Shown: positions 48,519 through 57,856, numbered from the stretch's first letter. The stretch: DNA of 64,000 bases from Streptomyces griseus (GCF_001715295.1 NZ_MDKB01000003.1:90892-154891), one strand, 5' to 3'. The notes: generated by a model not told the origin, from the sequence alone. Translations and numbers: made by a program.

Positions 48519-49775
48519 TCAGTCGACCAGGCCGTCGGCGGCCTCGACCTCCTCGCGGGTGATGCCGAGCAGGTACAGCACGGTGTCCAGGAAGGGGACG
48601 TTCACCGCCGTGTGGGCGGCCTCACGGACGACCGGCTTGGCGTTGAACGCGACGCCCAGGCCGGCCGTGTTCAGCATGTCCAGATCGTTCGCCCCGTCGC
48701 CGATCGCCACCGTCTGCGCCAGCGGTACCCCGGCCTGCTCCGCGAAGCTCCGCAGCAGACGCGCCTTGCCGGCCCGGTCCACGATGTCACCCACGACCCG
48801 GCCGGTCAGCTTGCCGTCGACGACCTCCAGGGTGTTGGCCGAGGCGAAGTCCAGCCCCAGACGTTCCTTGAGGTCGTCCGTGACCTGGGTGAAGCCGCCC
48901 GAGACCACCCCCACCTGGTATCCCAGCCGCTTCAGCGTACGGATCAGGGTCCGCGCCCCCGGCGTGAGCCGGACCTCCGCACGTACCGTGTCCACCACCG
49001 AGGCGTCGAGCCCCGCCAGCAGCGCCACGCGTGCGTGCAGGGACTGCTCGAAGTCCAGCTCTCCGCGCATCGCCTGCTCGGTCACCTCGGCGACCTTGTC
49101 CTGGCAGCCGGCGTGGGCCGCGAAGAGCTCGATGACCTCGTCCTGGATCAGCGTGGAGTCCACGTCCATCACGACCAGCCGCTGTGCCCGGCGGCTCAGT
49201 CCGGCCGACACCACGGCGATGTCGACGCCGATGCCGGCCGCCTCGACGGCCAGTGCGGTCCGCAGCTCCTCGGTCCCGGTGCCGGACACCGCGAACTCGA
49301 CCGCGGTGACCGGGTACTTGGCCAGGCGGAAGATCCGGTCGATGTTGCCACCGGTCGAGGTGATCCTGGCCGCTATGGCCGCCGTGGTCTCGGCGGTCAG
49401 CGGGTGGCCCAGCACGGTCACATGGGAACGGCCGACGCCCCGGGGACGGTTGTCGCCCGTACCGGAGATGATCTCGGCCTGGAGTTTCAGTGACTCCGCC
49501 CAGCTGTGCACGGTCGCCCGCAGGTCCCCCTCGGTCGTACCGCCCGCGGCCGGAGGGGTCACCAGAGCGCACAGGACGATACGGCCACGGGTGACCACCT
49601 GCTCGATGTCCACGACGTCGACGGCGTAGGCGGCCAGGGTGTCGAAGAGTCCGGCGGTGATGCCCGGCCGGTCCTTCCCGAAGATCTTGACGAGAAGTGT
49701 GGGCGTGTCCGGGCCCTGAGGGGGCTCAGGAAGCTCAGGGGACCGGGGAGGCTGAGGGGGCTGAGGTGCGCTCAT
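48519..49775 (-). CDS. serB: Phosphoserine phosphatase with two N-terminal ACT domains
   Basis: 418 residues. Pro-rich start (1-25), ACT domain 1 (LLVKIFGKDRPGITAGLFDTLA), ACT domain 2 (HVTVLGHPLTAETTAAIAARI), then HAD phosphatase with nucleophile Asp204 and Asp206 in VVMDVDSTLIQDE, Ser motif GVVSGGFTQVTDD and GDGANDLDML. Last step of serine synthesis; ACT domains suggest serine feedback, as in mycobacterial SerB2. ATG 49775. Confidence 0.95.
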   Translation of the reverse strand: MSAPQPPQPPRSPELPEPPQGPDTPTLLVKIFGKDRPGITAGLFDTLAAYAVDVVDIEQVVTRGRIVLCALVTPPAAGGTTEGDLRATVHSWAESLKLQAEIISGTGDNRPRGVGRSHVTVLGHPLTAETTAAIAARITSTGGNIDRIFRLAKYPVTAVEFAVSGTGTEELRTALAVEAAGIGVDIAVVSAGLSRRAQRLVVMDVDSTLIQDEVIELFAAHAGCQDKVAEVTEQAMRGELDFEQSLHARVALLAGLDASVVDTVRAEVRLTPGARTLIRTLKRLGYQVGVVSGGFTQVTDDLKERLGLDFASANTLEVVDGKLTGRVVGDIVDRAGKARLLRSFAEQAGVPLAQTVAIGDGANDLDMLNTAGLGVAFNAKPVVREAAHTAVNVPFLDTVLYLLGITREEVEAADGLVD

Positions 49776-50045
49776 GGTGAGTCCCACCGTATAGGTCGGC
49801 CAGGGGCCCGCCGAAGCCCGTCCCGAGTGGCGGACAGACCGTGACGGGACTGCGACGAGGTGCGCCGGCCGCCCCGGTTGCGGCACTCCGCACCGGTATC
49901 GCCCGGGCGGTGCCGGGGGCGGTGAGCACTCCACGGGGTCTTCGGACCGCCCGGCTTTCCGTTCCGGGGCCGGTCCTGGAATAGTTCCCCACGATGTTCA
50001 GCATCCCTAGGCTCCCTGCGACGGGGGCGACACGGGGGACGACTA

Positions 50046-52616
50046 GTGGGGCGCGGAGTGCCGGAACTCGTACTGGAATTGAATGGCAGGACCTGGACGC
50101 TCGACCCGTCCAGGCCGTACACCCTCGGACGTGATCCGCAGGGCGACCTCGTGATCGACGATGCCAGGGTGTCGTGGCGCCACGCCACGATCAGCTGGAA
50201 CGGCCGCGGCTGGTCCATCGAGGACCACGGCAGCACCAACGGCACCTATCTGCAGGGCAGGCGGGTCCAGCAGACGGAGATAGGCGCGGGGACCTCGGTC
50301 CACCTGGGCAACGCCACCGACGGACCGCGGCTGAACCTCACCGCCGCGGCCGGCGCCGGGACCGCGGGGGTTCCTGGCGCGCAGGCGGTGGCGGCGCGGC
50401 AGCCGCAGCAGGGCAGCGCCCCGGCGGGCTGGCAGCAGCCCCCGCAGCAGCAGGCGCCCTGGCAGCAGGGGCAGCAGGCGCACCAGCCCCCCGCCCCGCA
50501 GCAGCAGGCGCACCAGCCTCCCGTACCCCATCAGCAGGGCGGCCCCTCCCGGGCACCGGGCGCGGGCGGGCCCGGCTCCGCCGCAGGGGCGCCCCCCGTC
50601 CACGGCGACCGTAGCCCGACCACCTTCCACCAGCTGGACCTCGGCCGGATCATGCGCATCGGCCGTGCCCTGGAGAACGAGCTGGTCGTCTCCGACCTGC
50701 AGGTCTCGCGCCTGCACGCGGAATTCTGCGCGACGCCCGACGGCCGCTTCGAGATCCGGGACCTCGGATCCCACAACGGCACGTACGTCAACGGCCAGCC
50801 GCTCAGCAGGTCCGGCTCCGCGCTCATCGGCCCGAACGACATCGTCGGTGTCGGCCACTCGACGTTCCGGCTCGTCGGGGACCGGCTGGAAGAGTTCGTC
50901 GACACCGGTGAGGTCTCCTTCTCGGCCCGCCACCTCACGGTGACGGTCGACGGAGGCAAGGACATCCTCAAGGACGTCTCCTTCGGCGTCCCCGAGAAGT
51001 CGCTGATCGCGGTCATCGGCCCGTCGGGCTCGGGCAAGTCCACCCTGCTCAAGGCACTCACCGGTTACCGGCCCGCCAACCGCGGCGACGTGCTCTACGA
51101 CAACCGGAACCTGTACAAGCAGTTCGCCGAGCTGCGGCAGCGCATCGGTCTCGTCCCGCAGGACGACATCCTGCACAAGGAACTCACGGTCACCAAGGCT
51201 CTCCGGTACGCCGCCAAGCTCCGCTTCCCCGCGGACACCACCGAGGCCGAGCGCACCGCCCGGATTCACGAGGTCCTCGCCGAGCTCAAGCTCGACATCC
51301 ACAAGGACAAGAAGGTCACCTCCCTCTCCGGTGGTCAGCGCAAGCGCGTCTCCGTCGCCCTCGAACTGCTGACCAAGCCGTCGCTGATCTTCCTGGACGA
51401 GCCGACCTCCGGCCTCGACCCGGGCATGGACCGCGACGTCATGCAGCTGCTGCGCGGCCTCGCCGACGACGGCCGTACCGTGCTGGTCGTCACGCACTCC
51501 GTCGCCGAGCTGGCGATCTGCGACAAGCTCCTGGTCATGGCGCCCGGCGGGTCCGTCGCCTACTTCGGCCCTCCGGAGGAGGCGCTGAACTTCTTCGGGT
51601 ACACGAGCTGGGCCGACGTCTTCTCCGCGTTCGAGAACTACCGCGACTACGACTGGGCGGGCCGCTGGCGCGGGTCCCAGCACTTCCAGATGTACGCCGC
51701 GGACATCGACGCCGTGGCCGCGCAGCCCGTCCACATGCCCTCGCGGCAGCAGGTCCGCCCGCCGAAGCCGCAGGGCTGGACCGCCCAGCTGTGGACCCTG
51801 ATGAGCCGGTACGTCTCGGTGATCGCATCCGACCGGGGATTCCTGGGCCTCATGGTGATCCTTCCGGCGGTCCTCGGCATCGTCAGCGTGGTCATCCCGT
51901 CGGACTTCGGACTGGCGGAGCCCACCCCGCCCGCCAGGTTCAACAGCAAGGCGGGGACGATCATGCTGATCCTCGCCGTCGGCATGTGCTTCTCGGGCGC
52001 CGCCAACTCGGTACGAGAACTGATCAAGGAGCGGGTCATCTACGAGCGGGAACGGGCCACCGGCCTCTCCCGCTCCGCGTACCTCGTCTCCAAGGTGATC
52101 GTCCTCGGTGTGATCACCGCCCTTCAGGGTGTGATCATCTGCGGCATCGGCTTCTCCACCCGCGATCTGCCGGAGGAGGGCCTGTTCATGAACCCGGCCG
52201 CGGAGATCTGCCTCTCGATCATCGCGCTCGGCTTCACGTCGATGATGGTCGGCCTGATGATCTCCTCGCTGGTGCGGACGGCCGAGAAGACCATGCCCCT
52301 GCTGGTCATGTTCGCGATCGTCCAGGTGGTCTTCACCGGCGTGCTCTTCCAGCTGTACGGCTCGCCCGGCCTGGAGCAGTTCGCCTGGCTGATGCCGTCC
52401 CGCTGGGCGATGGCGGCGGCCGGCACCACCCTCGACCTCGCCCACCTCATGCCGCCGTGGGACCCGCAGAACCCGACCGACCTGGACCCGCTCTGGGAGC
52501 ACTCGGCCGGTCAGTGGGGGATCAACATCGCGGTGCTGCTCTTCCTGGGTGCGATCTGCTTCGTCGCCGTCGCGCGGCTGCTGCGCCGCCACGAGCCGGA
52601 GGTCATGCGCAAGTAA
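50046..52616 (+). CDS. FHA-domain ABC exporter (Rv1747-like), ATPase and membrane parts fused
   Basis: 856 residues. FHA domain 1 (about 5-100, TLGRDPQGDLVI, HGSTNGTYLQG); a Gln/Pro/Ala-rich linker (about 110-195); FHA domain 2 (about 200-285, RIGRALENELVV, LGSHNGTYVNG); ABC ATPase with Walker A GPSGSGKST at 325-333, signature LSGGQRKR and Walker B LIFLDEPTSGLD; then six membrane helices (ABC2 type) to 850. In Mycobacterium the homologue exports cell-wall glycolipids and its FHA domains bind Thr residues phosphorylated by a PknF-type kinase. No kinase gene is close here. GTG 50046. Confidence 0.93.
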   Translation: MGRGVPELVLELNGRTWTLDPSRPYTLGRDPQGDLVIDDARVSWRHATISWNGRGWSIEDHGSTNGTYLQGRRVQQTEIGAGTSVHLGNATDGPRLNLTAAAGAGTAGVPGAQAVAARQPQQGSAPAGWQQPPQQQAPWQQGQQAHQPPAPQQQAHQPPVPHQQGGPSRAPGAGGPGSAAGAPPVHGDRSPTTFHQLDLGRIMRIGRALENELVVSDLQVSRLHAEFCATPDGRFEIRDLGSHNGTYVNGQPLSRSGSALIGPNDIVGVGHSTFRLVGDRLEEFVDTGEVSFSARHLTVTVDGGKDILKDVSFGVPEKSLIAVIGPSGSGKSTLLKALTGYRPANRGDVLYDNRNLYKQFAELRQRIGLVPQDDILHKELTVTKALRYAAKLRFPADTTEAERTARIHEVLAELKLDIHKDKKVTSLSGGQRKRVSVALELLTKPSLIFLDEPTSGLDPGMDRDVMQLLRGLADDGRTVLVVTHSVAELAICDKLLVMAPGGSVAYFGPPEEALNFFGYTSWADVFSAFENYRDYDWAGRWRGSQHFQMYAADIDAVAAQPVHMPSRQQVRPPKPQGWTAQLWTLMSRYVSVIASDRGFLGLMVILPAVLGIVSVVIPSDFGLAEPTPPARFNSKAGTIMLILAVGMCFSGAANSVRELIKERVIYERERATGLSRSAYLVSKVIVLGVITALQGVIICGIGFSTRDLPEEGLFMNPAAEICLSIIALGFTSMMVGLMISSLVRTAEKTMPLLVMFAIVQVVFTGVLFQLYGSPGLEQFAWLMPSRWAMAAAGTTLDLAHLMPPWDPQNPTDLDPLWEHSAGQWGINIAVLLFLGAICFVAVARLLRRHEPEVMRK

Positions 52617-52644
52617 CGCGCCGTCCCGTACCCGGAAACGCCCG

Positions 52645-52672
52645 AGGGCGGCACCCCGTGGGGTGCCGCCCT
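52645..52672. terminator. Terminator after the FHA-ABC gene
   Basis: 13-bp inverted repeat AGGGCGGCACCCC / GGGGTGCCGCCCT with a 2-nt loop, between convergent genes. Confidence 0.75.
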
Positions 52673-52736
52673 TCGGCATGCGCGCCGGCCGTCACGCGGT
52701 CCGGCCGGGCCGGTGCCCCGGCTCTGTCGGGCCGGC

Positions 52737-53483
52737 TCAGTACGCGCTGTCGACGTTGTCGATCGAGCCGTACTTGTCCGCCGCGTAGTTGGCGGCAGCG
52801 GTGATGTTGGCGACCGGGTCGTACTGGTCGTGCTTCGTGCCCTTGACGTGGTAGAAGTCGAAGGTCGGCTTGATGACCTGCAGCAGGCCCTTGGACGGGA
52901 CGCCGTTGATCGCGTTGATGTCCCAGTTGTTGATGGCGCGCGGGTTACCGCTGGACTCACGCATGATGTTGCGGTGCAGGCCCTCGTAGGTGCCGGGGAT
53001 CTTCTTCTCGTGCATGATCGAGAGGGCCTCGCGGATCCAGCCGTCGAGGTTGTCGGCGAAGACGGGCTTGCGGTCGGCCGCGCGGCCGGCCTTCTTGGCG
53101 GAACGCTTCTTCGCGTCGGCGGCGGCCTTCGCCTTCTTCGCGGCGGCGGCCTTGCTCTTGGCCTTCGCCACGGCCTTGGCCTTCTCCTCCGCCTTCTTCG
53201 CGTCGGCGGCGGCCTTGGCCTTGGCCGCGTCGGCGGCCTTCACCAGCTGGGTGGCCGTGGAGTGCTGGTCGAGGATGCTGTTCTGGACGGACTTCGTCTG
53301 CGCCGCACCGGCGAAGACGACCGGCGCGGCCGCGGCGGCCTGCGGCTCGGTCGTCGCCGAAGCGTCGTCCGGGACGAGCGAGAACGCGAGCGCGGCGGCG
53401 GCCAGGGTGGACACACCCGCGACGGAGAGCTTCTGCGCCTTGTTCAGGCGACGGTTACGGCTGGTGATGCGGGAGACAGACAT
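52737..53483 (-). CDS. Secreted transglycosylase-like protein with Ala/Lys coiled-coil
   Basis: 248 residues from ATG 53483 (SD AGAGGTG). Signal peptide (KLSVAGVSTLAAAALAFSLV, cleavage near DASA), then an Ala/Lys-rich segment (about 80-140, repeats such as AKAKAAADAKKAEEKAKA) that could bind wall polymers or form a coiled coil, then an SLT-type domain (MRESSGNPRAINNWDINA, KGLLQVIKPTFDFYHV, DPVANITAAANYA). The Glu in RESSGNP matches the catalytic acid of lytic transglycosylases. Probably remodels peptidoglycan. No c-di-AMP riboswitch was seen upstream. Confidence 0.88.
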   Translation of the reverse strand: MSVSRITSRNRRLNKAQKLSVAGVSTLAAAALAFSLVPDDASATTEPQAAAAAPVVFAGAAQTKSVQNSILDQHSTATQLVKAADAAKAKAAADAKKAEEKAKAVAKAKSKAAAAKKAKAAADAKKRSAKKAGRAADRKPVFADNLDGWIREALSIMHEKKIPGTYEGLHRNIMRESSGNPRAINNWDINAINGVPSKGLLQVIKPTFDFYHVKGTKHDQYDPVANITAAANYAADKYGSIDNVDSAY

Positions 53484-54010
53484 GTAGTCGCACCTCTCGA
53501 ATAGCAGGAGTCCTCGGCGAGGACGCGGACGGAAGCGCCGGGGCGCATCTCCGTCGGGGACAGATGCAATTCTTAGCGGCAGCAAAATGGCCTGGCAAAG
53601 GTGTGACGTACGAAGCTGGATAGTGGAATGGGGCGCCGTTCGTGACGCTCTGTCCGTTTTGGGGCTTGCCGTATTGCCCGTTTTGGGTCAACTATCCGTC
53701 TTCGTAAGTGACGTGCGTCCTATGCCTGGGCTCACACGCGGAGCCTCTTCGCTTCACGAAATGTTGCTTGTGTAATGCAGAGAGTGAGCGCCTGCGACCG
53801 GCCGGAACCGGGGGTGTCCCCGCCCTCCCGCGCAGGGCGGACGCCCTCGGGCCTGGACGGGCCCGGCGGCCGTCGGGTGCGCGACCGAGGTCCCCTGCCA
53901 CGGGCCGCGAGCCCGGCCCGCACCGAACGGGAGGACTAGGCCTGCGGCCCTACCCCGCGGCCGCCCTCAGGCGGATACGGCCGCCGGATGCCCGCCGGTA
54001 CGGTGAAGCC
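53484..54010. other. Divergent regulatory region with AT-rich patch and direct repeats
   Basis: 527 bp between the transglycosylase and the sensor kinase, without a supportable gene. The part 53565-53790 is much less GC-rich than its surroundings and holds two copies of CCGTTTTGGG (53654-53663 and 53678-53687), 24 bp apart. The rest is plain GC-rich sequence. Confidence 0.5.
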
Positions 54011-55156
54011 ATGAGCCATCGCCCCCCGTCGGGCCTCGCCGCGGTCAGCGCCGCGCTGCTCGCCATGAGCCGGCATCTGGAGATGCGGGACGTCCTCAAG
54101 ACGATCGTCCAGTCCGCCCGGGAACTCCTCGACGCCGAGTACGCGGCCCTGGGCGTTCCGGACGACCACGGCGGTTTCGCCCAGTTCGTGGTGGACGGGG
54201 TCAGCGACGAGGAGTGGAAGGCCATCGGCCCGCTGCCCCGGCAGCACGGCATCCTCGCCGCGATGCTCCACGAGGCGAAGCCCGAGCGGCTCGCCGACGT
54301 CCGCGCGGACCCGCGCTTCGGCGGCTGGCCCGAGGCCCACCCCGACATGTCCGACTTCCTCGGCCTGCCCATCCAGGACGGCGACGAGATCATCGGCGCC
54401 CTCTTCCTCGCGAACAAGCGCTGCCCCAAGCCGCAGGGCGGCTGCGGATTCACGGAGGAGGACGAGGAACTGCTGGGCATCCTCGCCCAGCACGCCGCCA
54501 TCGCCCTCACCAACGCCCGGCTGTACGAGCGCAGCCGCGAGCTCACGATCGCCGAGGAGCGCACGAGGCTCGCCCACGAACTGCACGACGCCGTCAGCCA
54601 GAAACTCTTCTCCCTCCGGCTGACCGCCCAGGCCGCCGCCGCCCTCGTCGACCGCGACCCGGCCCGCGCCAAGGGTGAACTCCAGCAGGTCGCGGTCCTG
54701 GCCGCGGAAGCCGTGGACGAACTGCGCGCCGCCGTCGTCGAGCTGCGGCCCGCCGCCCTGGACGAGGACGGCCTCGTCGCCACCCTCCGTACCCAGATCC
54801 GGGTCATGGACCGCGCCCACGCCGCCCGGGTCACCTTCGAGAGCGGCGGCGTACGCGCCCTGCCCTCGGCCCAGGAGGAGGCGCTGCTCCGGGTCGCCCA
54901 GGAAGCCCTCCACAACGCCCTGCGCCACTCCGGCGCCGAGCGTGTCTCCGTCTCGCTCGGCAGGCGGGACGCCGTCACGGTGCTGCGGGTCACCGACGAC
55001 GGCAGCGGCTTCGACGTCCACGCGGTCCGGCGGGCCGGCCGTCATCTGGGCCTCGTCTCGATGCGGCACCGGGCGGGCAGCGTCGGCGGCCGGCTCACCG
55101 TTGCCTCGGAGCCCGGCAAGGGCACCACGATCCGGATGGAGATCCCCAGTGGTTGA
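54011..55156 (+). CDS. Sensor histidine kinase (NarL-type, GAF-HisKA_3-HATPase)
   Basis: 381 residues, no membrane segment. GAF domain about 20-175 (LLDAEYAALGVPDDHGG ... FLANKRCPKPQGGCGF, with Cys residues that could bind a ligand or sense redox). HisKA_3 phospho-acceptor His192 in LAHELHDAVSQKLFSL, then ATPase with ALHNALRHSGAERV (N box) and VTDDGSGFD (G1). Cytoplasmic sensor; signal unknown. ATG 54011. Its gene overlaps the response regulator gene by 8 bp. Confidence 0.9.
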   Translation: MSHRPPSGLAAVSAALLAMSRHLEMRDVLKTIVQSARELLDAEYAALGVPDDHGGFAQFVVDGVSDEEWKAIGPLPRQHGILAAMLHEAKPERLADVRADPRFGGWPEAHPDMSDFLGLPIQDGDEIIGALFLANKRCPKPQGGCGFTEEDEELLGILAQHAAIALTNARLYERSRELTIAEERTRLAHELHDAVSQKLFSLRLTAQAAAALVDRDPARAKGELQQVAVLAAEAVDELRAAVVELRPAALDEDGLVATLRTQIRVMDRAHAARVTFESGGVRALPSAQEEALLRVAQEALHNALRHSGAERVSVSLGRRDAVTVLRVTDDGSGFDVHAVRRAGRHLGLVSMRHRAGSVGGRLTVASEPGKGTTIRMEIPSG

Positions 55157-55793
55157 CAAGATCATCAGGGTGTTGCTGGTCGACGACCACCAGGTGGTCA
55201 GACGCGGACTCCGTACCTTCCTGGAGATCCAGGACGACGTGGAGGTCGTCGGCGAGGCGGCGGACGGGGCCGAGGGCGTCGCCAGGACGGAGGAGCTGCG
55301 GCCCGACGTCGTCCTGATGGACATCAAGATGCCGGGTACGGACGGCATCGAGGCCCTGCGCAGGCTCAGGGCGCTGGAGAACCCCGCCAAGGTCCTGATC
55401 GTCACGAGCTTCACCGAGCAGCGCACGGTAGTCCCCGCCCTGCGCGCCGGCGCGTCGGGGTACGTCTACAAGGACGTCGACCCGGACGCCCTGGCCGGCG
55501 CCATCCGCTCGGTCCACGCCGGGCACGTCCTGCTCCAGCCGGAGGTCGCCGACGCCCTCCTCGCCCAGGAGGACTCCGGAAGCGGTACGGGGCGGGGGAG
55601 CACCCTGACGGAACGCGAGCGGGAGGTACTCGGGCTGATCGCCGACGGCCGCTCCAACCGGGAGATCGCCCGGGCGCTGGTGCTGTCGGAGAAGACCGTC
55701 AAGACACACGTCTCGAACATCCTGATGAAGCTCGACCTGTCGGACCGGACGCAGGCCGCGCTCTGGGCGGTCAGGCACGGAGCTGCGGACTGA
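55149..55793 (+). CDS. NarL/FixJ-family response regulator
   Basis: 214 residues from GTG 55149. Receiver domain with acidic pocket VLLVDDHQVVRRG, phosphorylation site Asp58 in VVLMDIKMPGTDG and Lys in YVYKDVDP. C-terminal LuxR-type helix-turn-helix LTEREREVLGLIADGRSNREIARAL and KTVKTHVSNILMKLDL. Cognate partner of the kinase just upstream, by overlap. Confidence 0.93.
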   Translation: MVDKIIRVLLVDDHQVVRRGLRTFLEIQDDVEVVGEAADGAEGVARTEELRPDVVLMDIKMPGTDGIEALRRLRALENPAKVLIVTSFTEQRTVVPALRAGASGYVYKDVDPDALAGAIRSVHAGHVLLQPEVADALLAQEDSGSGTGRGSTLTEREREVLGLIADGRSNREIARALVLSEKTVKTHVSNILMKLDLSDRTQAALWAVRHGAAD

Positions 55794-55937
55794 GGGGAGC
55801 GGCCGGTCAGCGGTCAGGTACGGAGCGGCGGACCGAGGGTGCGGCCGGCCGGGGGAAGCGGGCTGTCCGGCGCTTCCCCTCCTGCGGCCGTCCCGCGGCC
55901 CGCGGCCGGGCAGGCCCACCCCGGCCGCCCGGCGCGC

Positions 55938-56717
55938 TCACCGCCCGCGTTCCTCCACGTACGCGTTGTACGCCGCGACCTGCGCGCGCCGGGCCACCCG
56001 CTCCACCGGCCGCAGCGCCTCACCCCGGGCCGCGATCTCCGAAGCGCTCACCGCGCCCCCGTGGCCGTTCTCATGGGCCACCGAGACGAGCAGCCCCACC
56101 CGCCGGGCCAGCTCCAGGACCCGCGCCGCCCGCGCCGGATAGCCCGGAGCCAGCACCTCCCGGCCCCGCGCCGCCCGCGCCCGGTACGCGTCCACCGCCG
56201 CCTCCGCGACCGGCCCGGAACCGGCGACGTCCAGCCGCGCGAGCACCGCCGTCGCCTCCCGCAGCGCCTCGGCGAGCTCCCGCTCCGCCTCACCCAGCGA
56301 CGGCACGTCGGCCGGGGGCGCCTCCCGCACCGGAAGACAGTGCCACGCCACCTCGACGTGCAGGTCACCGGCGGGCCCCGCCTCCGTCACCTCCGGTACG
56401 AGCCCGTACGGCGCCCCGGACGTGACGACCGCCTCCTCCGCCTCCAGTGCCCGTGCGTTGAAGGCGGGCGGCCCGCTCAGCCCCAGCGGATGACCGGGCA
56501 CCGGAAGCGCGACCCGGAAACCGGTCGCACCGAGCGACCTCAGCCGCCCGAGCGCCAGCGTGAGCCCGACCGGCCCCGCCTCACCCGGTAGTCCCAGGAC
56601 GCGGTGCACCGCGTCCTCACCGACGATCGCGAGCGCCGCGTCGTCCGGCGACACACGTCCTGACAGAAGTGCGTTTCCCCATGCGGCGAGCCGCCCTGAG
56701 CGTGGTTCCGAAAGCAT
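55938..56717 (-). CDS. Conserved actinobacterial protein of unknown function
   Basis: 259 residues, no recognised domain, no signal or membrane segment. Ala/Glu/Arg-rich helices at the C-terminus (EAAVDAYRARAARGREVLAPG); N-terminal half has SGRVSPDDAALAIVGEDAVHRVLGLPG and LHVEVAWHCLP. No SD; TAGGCT (56724-56729) lies 6 nt before ATG 56717 and is formed at the edge of repeat element A2. Probably leaderless. Confidence 0.7.
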   Translation of the reverse strand: MLSEPRSGRLAAWGNALLSGRVSPDDAALAIVGEDAVHRVLGLPGEAGPVGLTLALGRLRSLGATGFRVALPVPGHPLGLSGPPAFNARALEAEEAVVTSGAPYGLVPEVTEAGPAGDLHVEVAWHCLPVREAPPADVPSLGEAERELAEALREATAVLARLDVAGSGPVAEAAVDAYRARAARGREVLAPGYPARAARVLELARRVGLLVSVAHENGHGGAVSASEIAARGEALRPVERVARRAQVAAYNAYVEERGR

Positions 56718-56726
56718 GGGAACAGC

Positions 56727-56894
56727 CTAAGGACTGTCCCGCAATTCCCGGCGGGCGTGCGACGACAGCTACGGCACCTCGCCGCGTTGTCGGAACGTCC
56801 CCATACATCCAGTATGCGGACGTCCCTCCGCCTTGCGATGCCCCGCATCTGACGCCGCCCGCTGATCCACCGGGAATTGCGGGACAGCCCTTAG
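56727..56894. repeat. Miniature inverted-repeat element, subfamily A, copy A2
   Basis: 168 bp from CTAAGGACTGTCCCGCAATT to ATTGCGGGACAGCCCTTAG. The most perfect copy: the ends pair over about 27 bp. Very close to A1. Lies between divergent genes and contributes the -10 box to the minus-strand one. Confidence 0.88.
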
Positions 56895-57001
56895 GGAACG
56901 GCCCCAGGGCCTGAGCACTCCGCGGGTGGCGTAGGTTTTCCCTGGGAGCCGTGCCCACCGGCACGCGACGATCTCGACACTGCATGGGGAGACAACGCGC
57001 C

Positions 57002-57799
57002 ATGAGCGATGTACTGGAGCTGGTGGACGTATCCGTGGTCCGCGACGGACGCGCTCTGGTGGACGACGTCTCGTGGTCGGTCAAGGAGGGGGAGCGCTGG
57101 GTGATCGTCGGCCCGAACGGCGCCGGCAAGACCACCCTCCTCAACATCGCCTCCAGCTACCTCTTCCCGAGCACCGGCACGGCCCGGATCCTCGGCGAGC
57201 AGCTCGGCGGCGTCGGCACCGACGTCTTCGAGCTCCGCCCCCGCATCGGGATCGCCGGGATCGCCATGGCCGAGAAGCTGCCCAAGCGCCAGACGGTCCT
57301 GCAGACGGTCCTCACCGCCGCGTACGGCATGACCGCCACCTGGCACGAGAACTACGAGGCCGTCGACGAGGAGCGCGCCCGCGCCTTCCTCGACCGGCTC
57401 GGCATGACCGAGTACCTCGACCGGAGGTTCGGCACCCTCTCGGAGGGGGAGCGCAAGCGCACCCTCATCGCCCGCGCCATGATGACCGACCCCGAGCTCC
57501 TCCTCCTCGACGAGCCCGCCGCGGGCCTCGACCTCGGCGGACGCGAGGACCTCGTCCGCCGCCTGGGACGCCTCGCCCGTGACCCGTACGCCCCGTCGAT
57601 GGTCATGGTGACCCACCACGTCGAGGAGATCCCGCCCGGCTTCACCCACGTCCTGATGATCCGCCAGGGCAGGATCCTCGCCGCCGGCCCCATGGAGACC
57701 GAGCTCAGCTCCCGCAACCTCTCCCTCTGCTTCGGTCTGCCGCTCGTGGTCGAGCACCACGGTGACCGCTACACGGCCCGCGGACTCCCGCTCTCCTGA
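57002..57799 (+). CDS. ABC transporter ATP-binding protein
   Basis: 265 residues, single ABC domain. Walker A GPNGAGKTT (about 37-45), degenerate signature LSEGERKR (Gly to Glu change in LSGG), Walker B LLLLDEPAAGLDLGG, switch MVTHHVEE. No permease gene next to it. Resembles the ModF/YlmA-like subgroup of orphan ATPases. ATG 57002; an upstream ATG at 56984 is possible but GGGGAG fits 57002. Confidence 0.85.
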   Translation: MSDVLELVDVSVVRDGRALVDDVSWSVKEGERWVIVGPNGAGKTTLLNIASSYLFPSTGTARILGEQLGGVGTDVFELRPRIGIAGIAMAEKLPKRQTVLQTVLTAAYGMTATWHENYEAVDEERARAFLDRLGMTEYLDRRFGTLSEGERKRTLIARAMMTDPELLLLDEPAAGLDLGGREDLVRRLGRLARDPYAPSMVMVTHHVEEIPPGFTHVLMIRQGRILAAGPMETELSSRNLSLCFGLPLVVEHHGDRYTARGLPLS

Positions 57800-57856
57800 A
57801 CTCCCTTTCCGGCAGCCGCCCCTCCGGCGCCCTGTCGGCGGAGGTGACCGGCGTCC

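Noticed and set aside
53484..53700. c-di-AMP (ydaO-type) riboswitch upstream of the transglycosylase gene
   Set aside because: Such riboswitches control many Streptomyces wall hydrolases, but the conserved blocks of the aptamer could not be found here.
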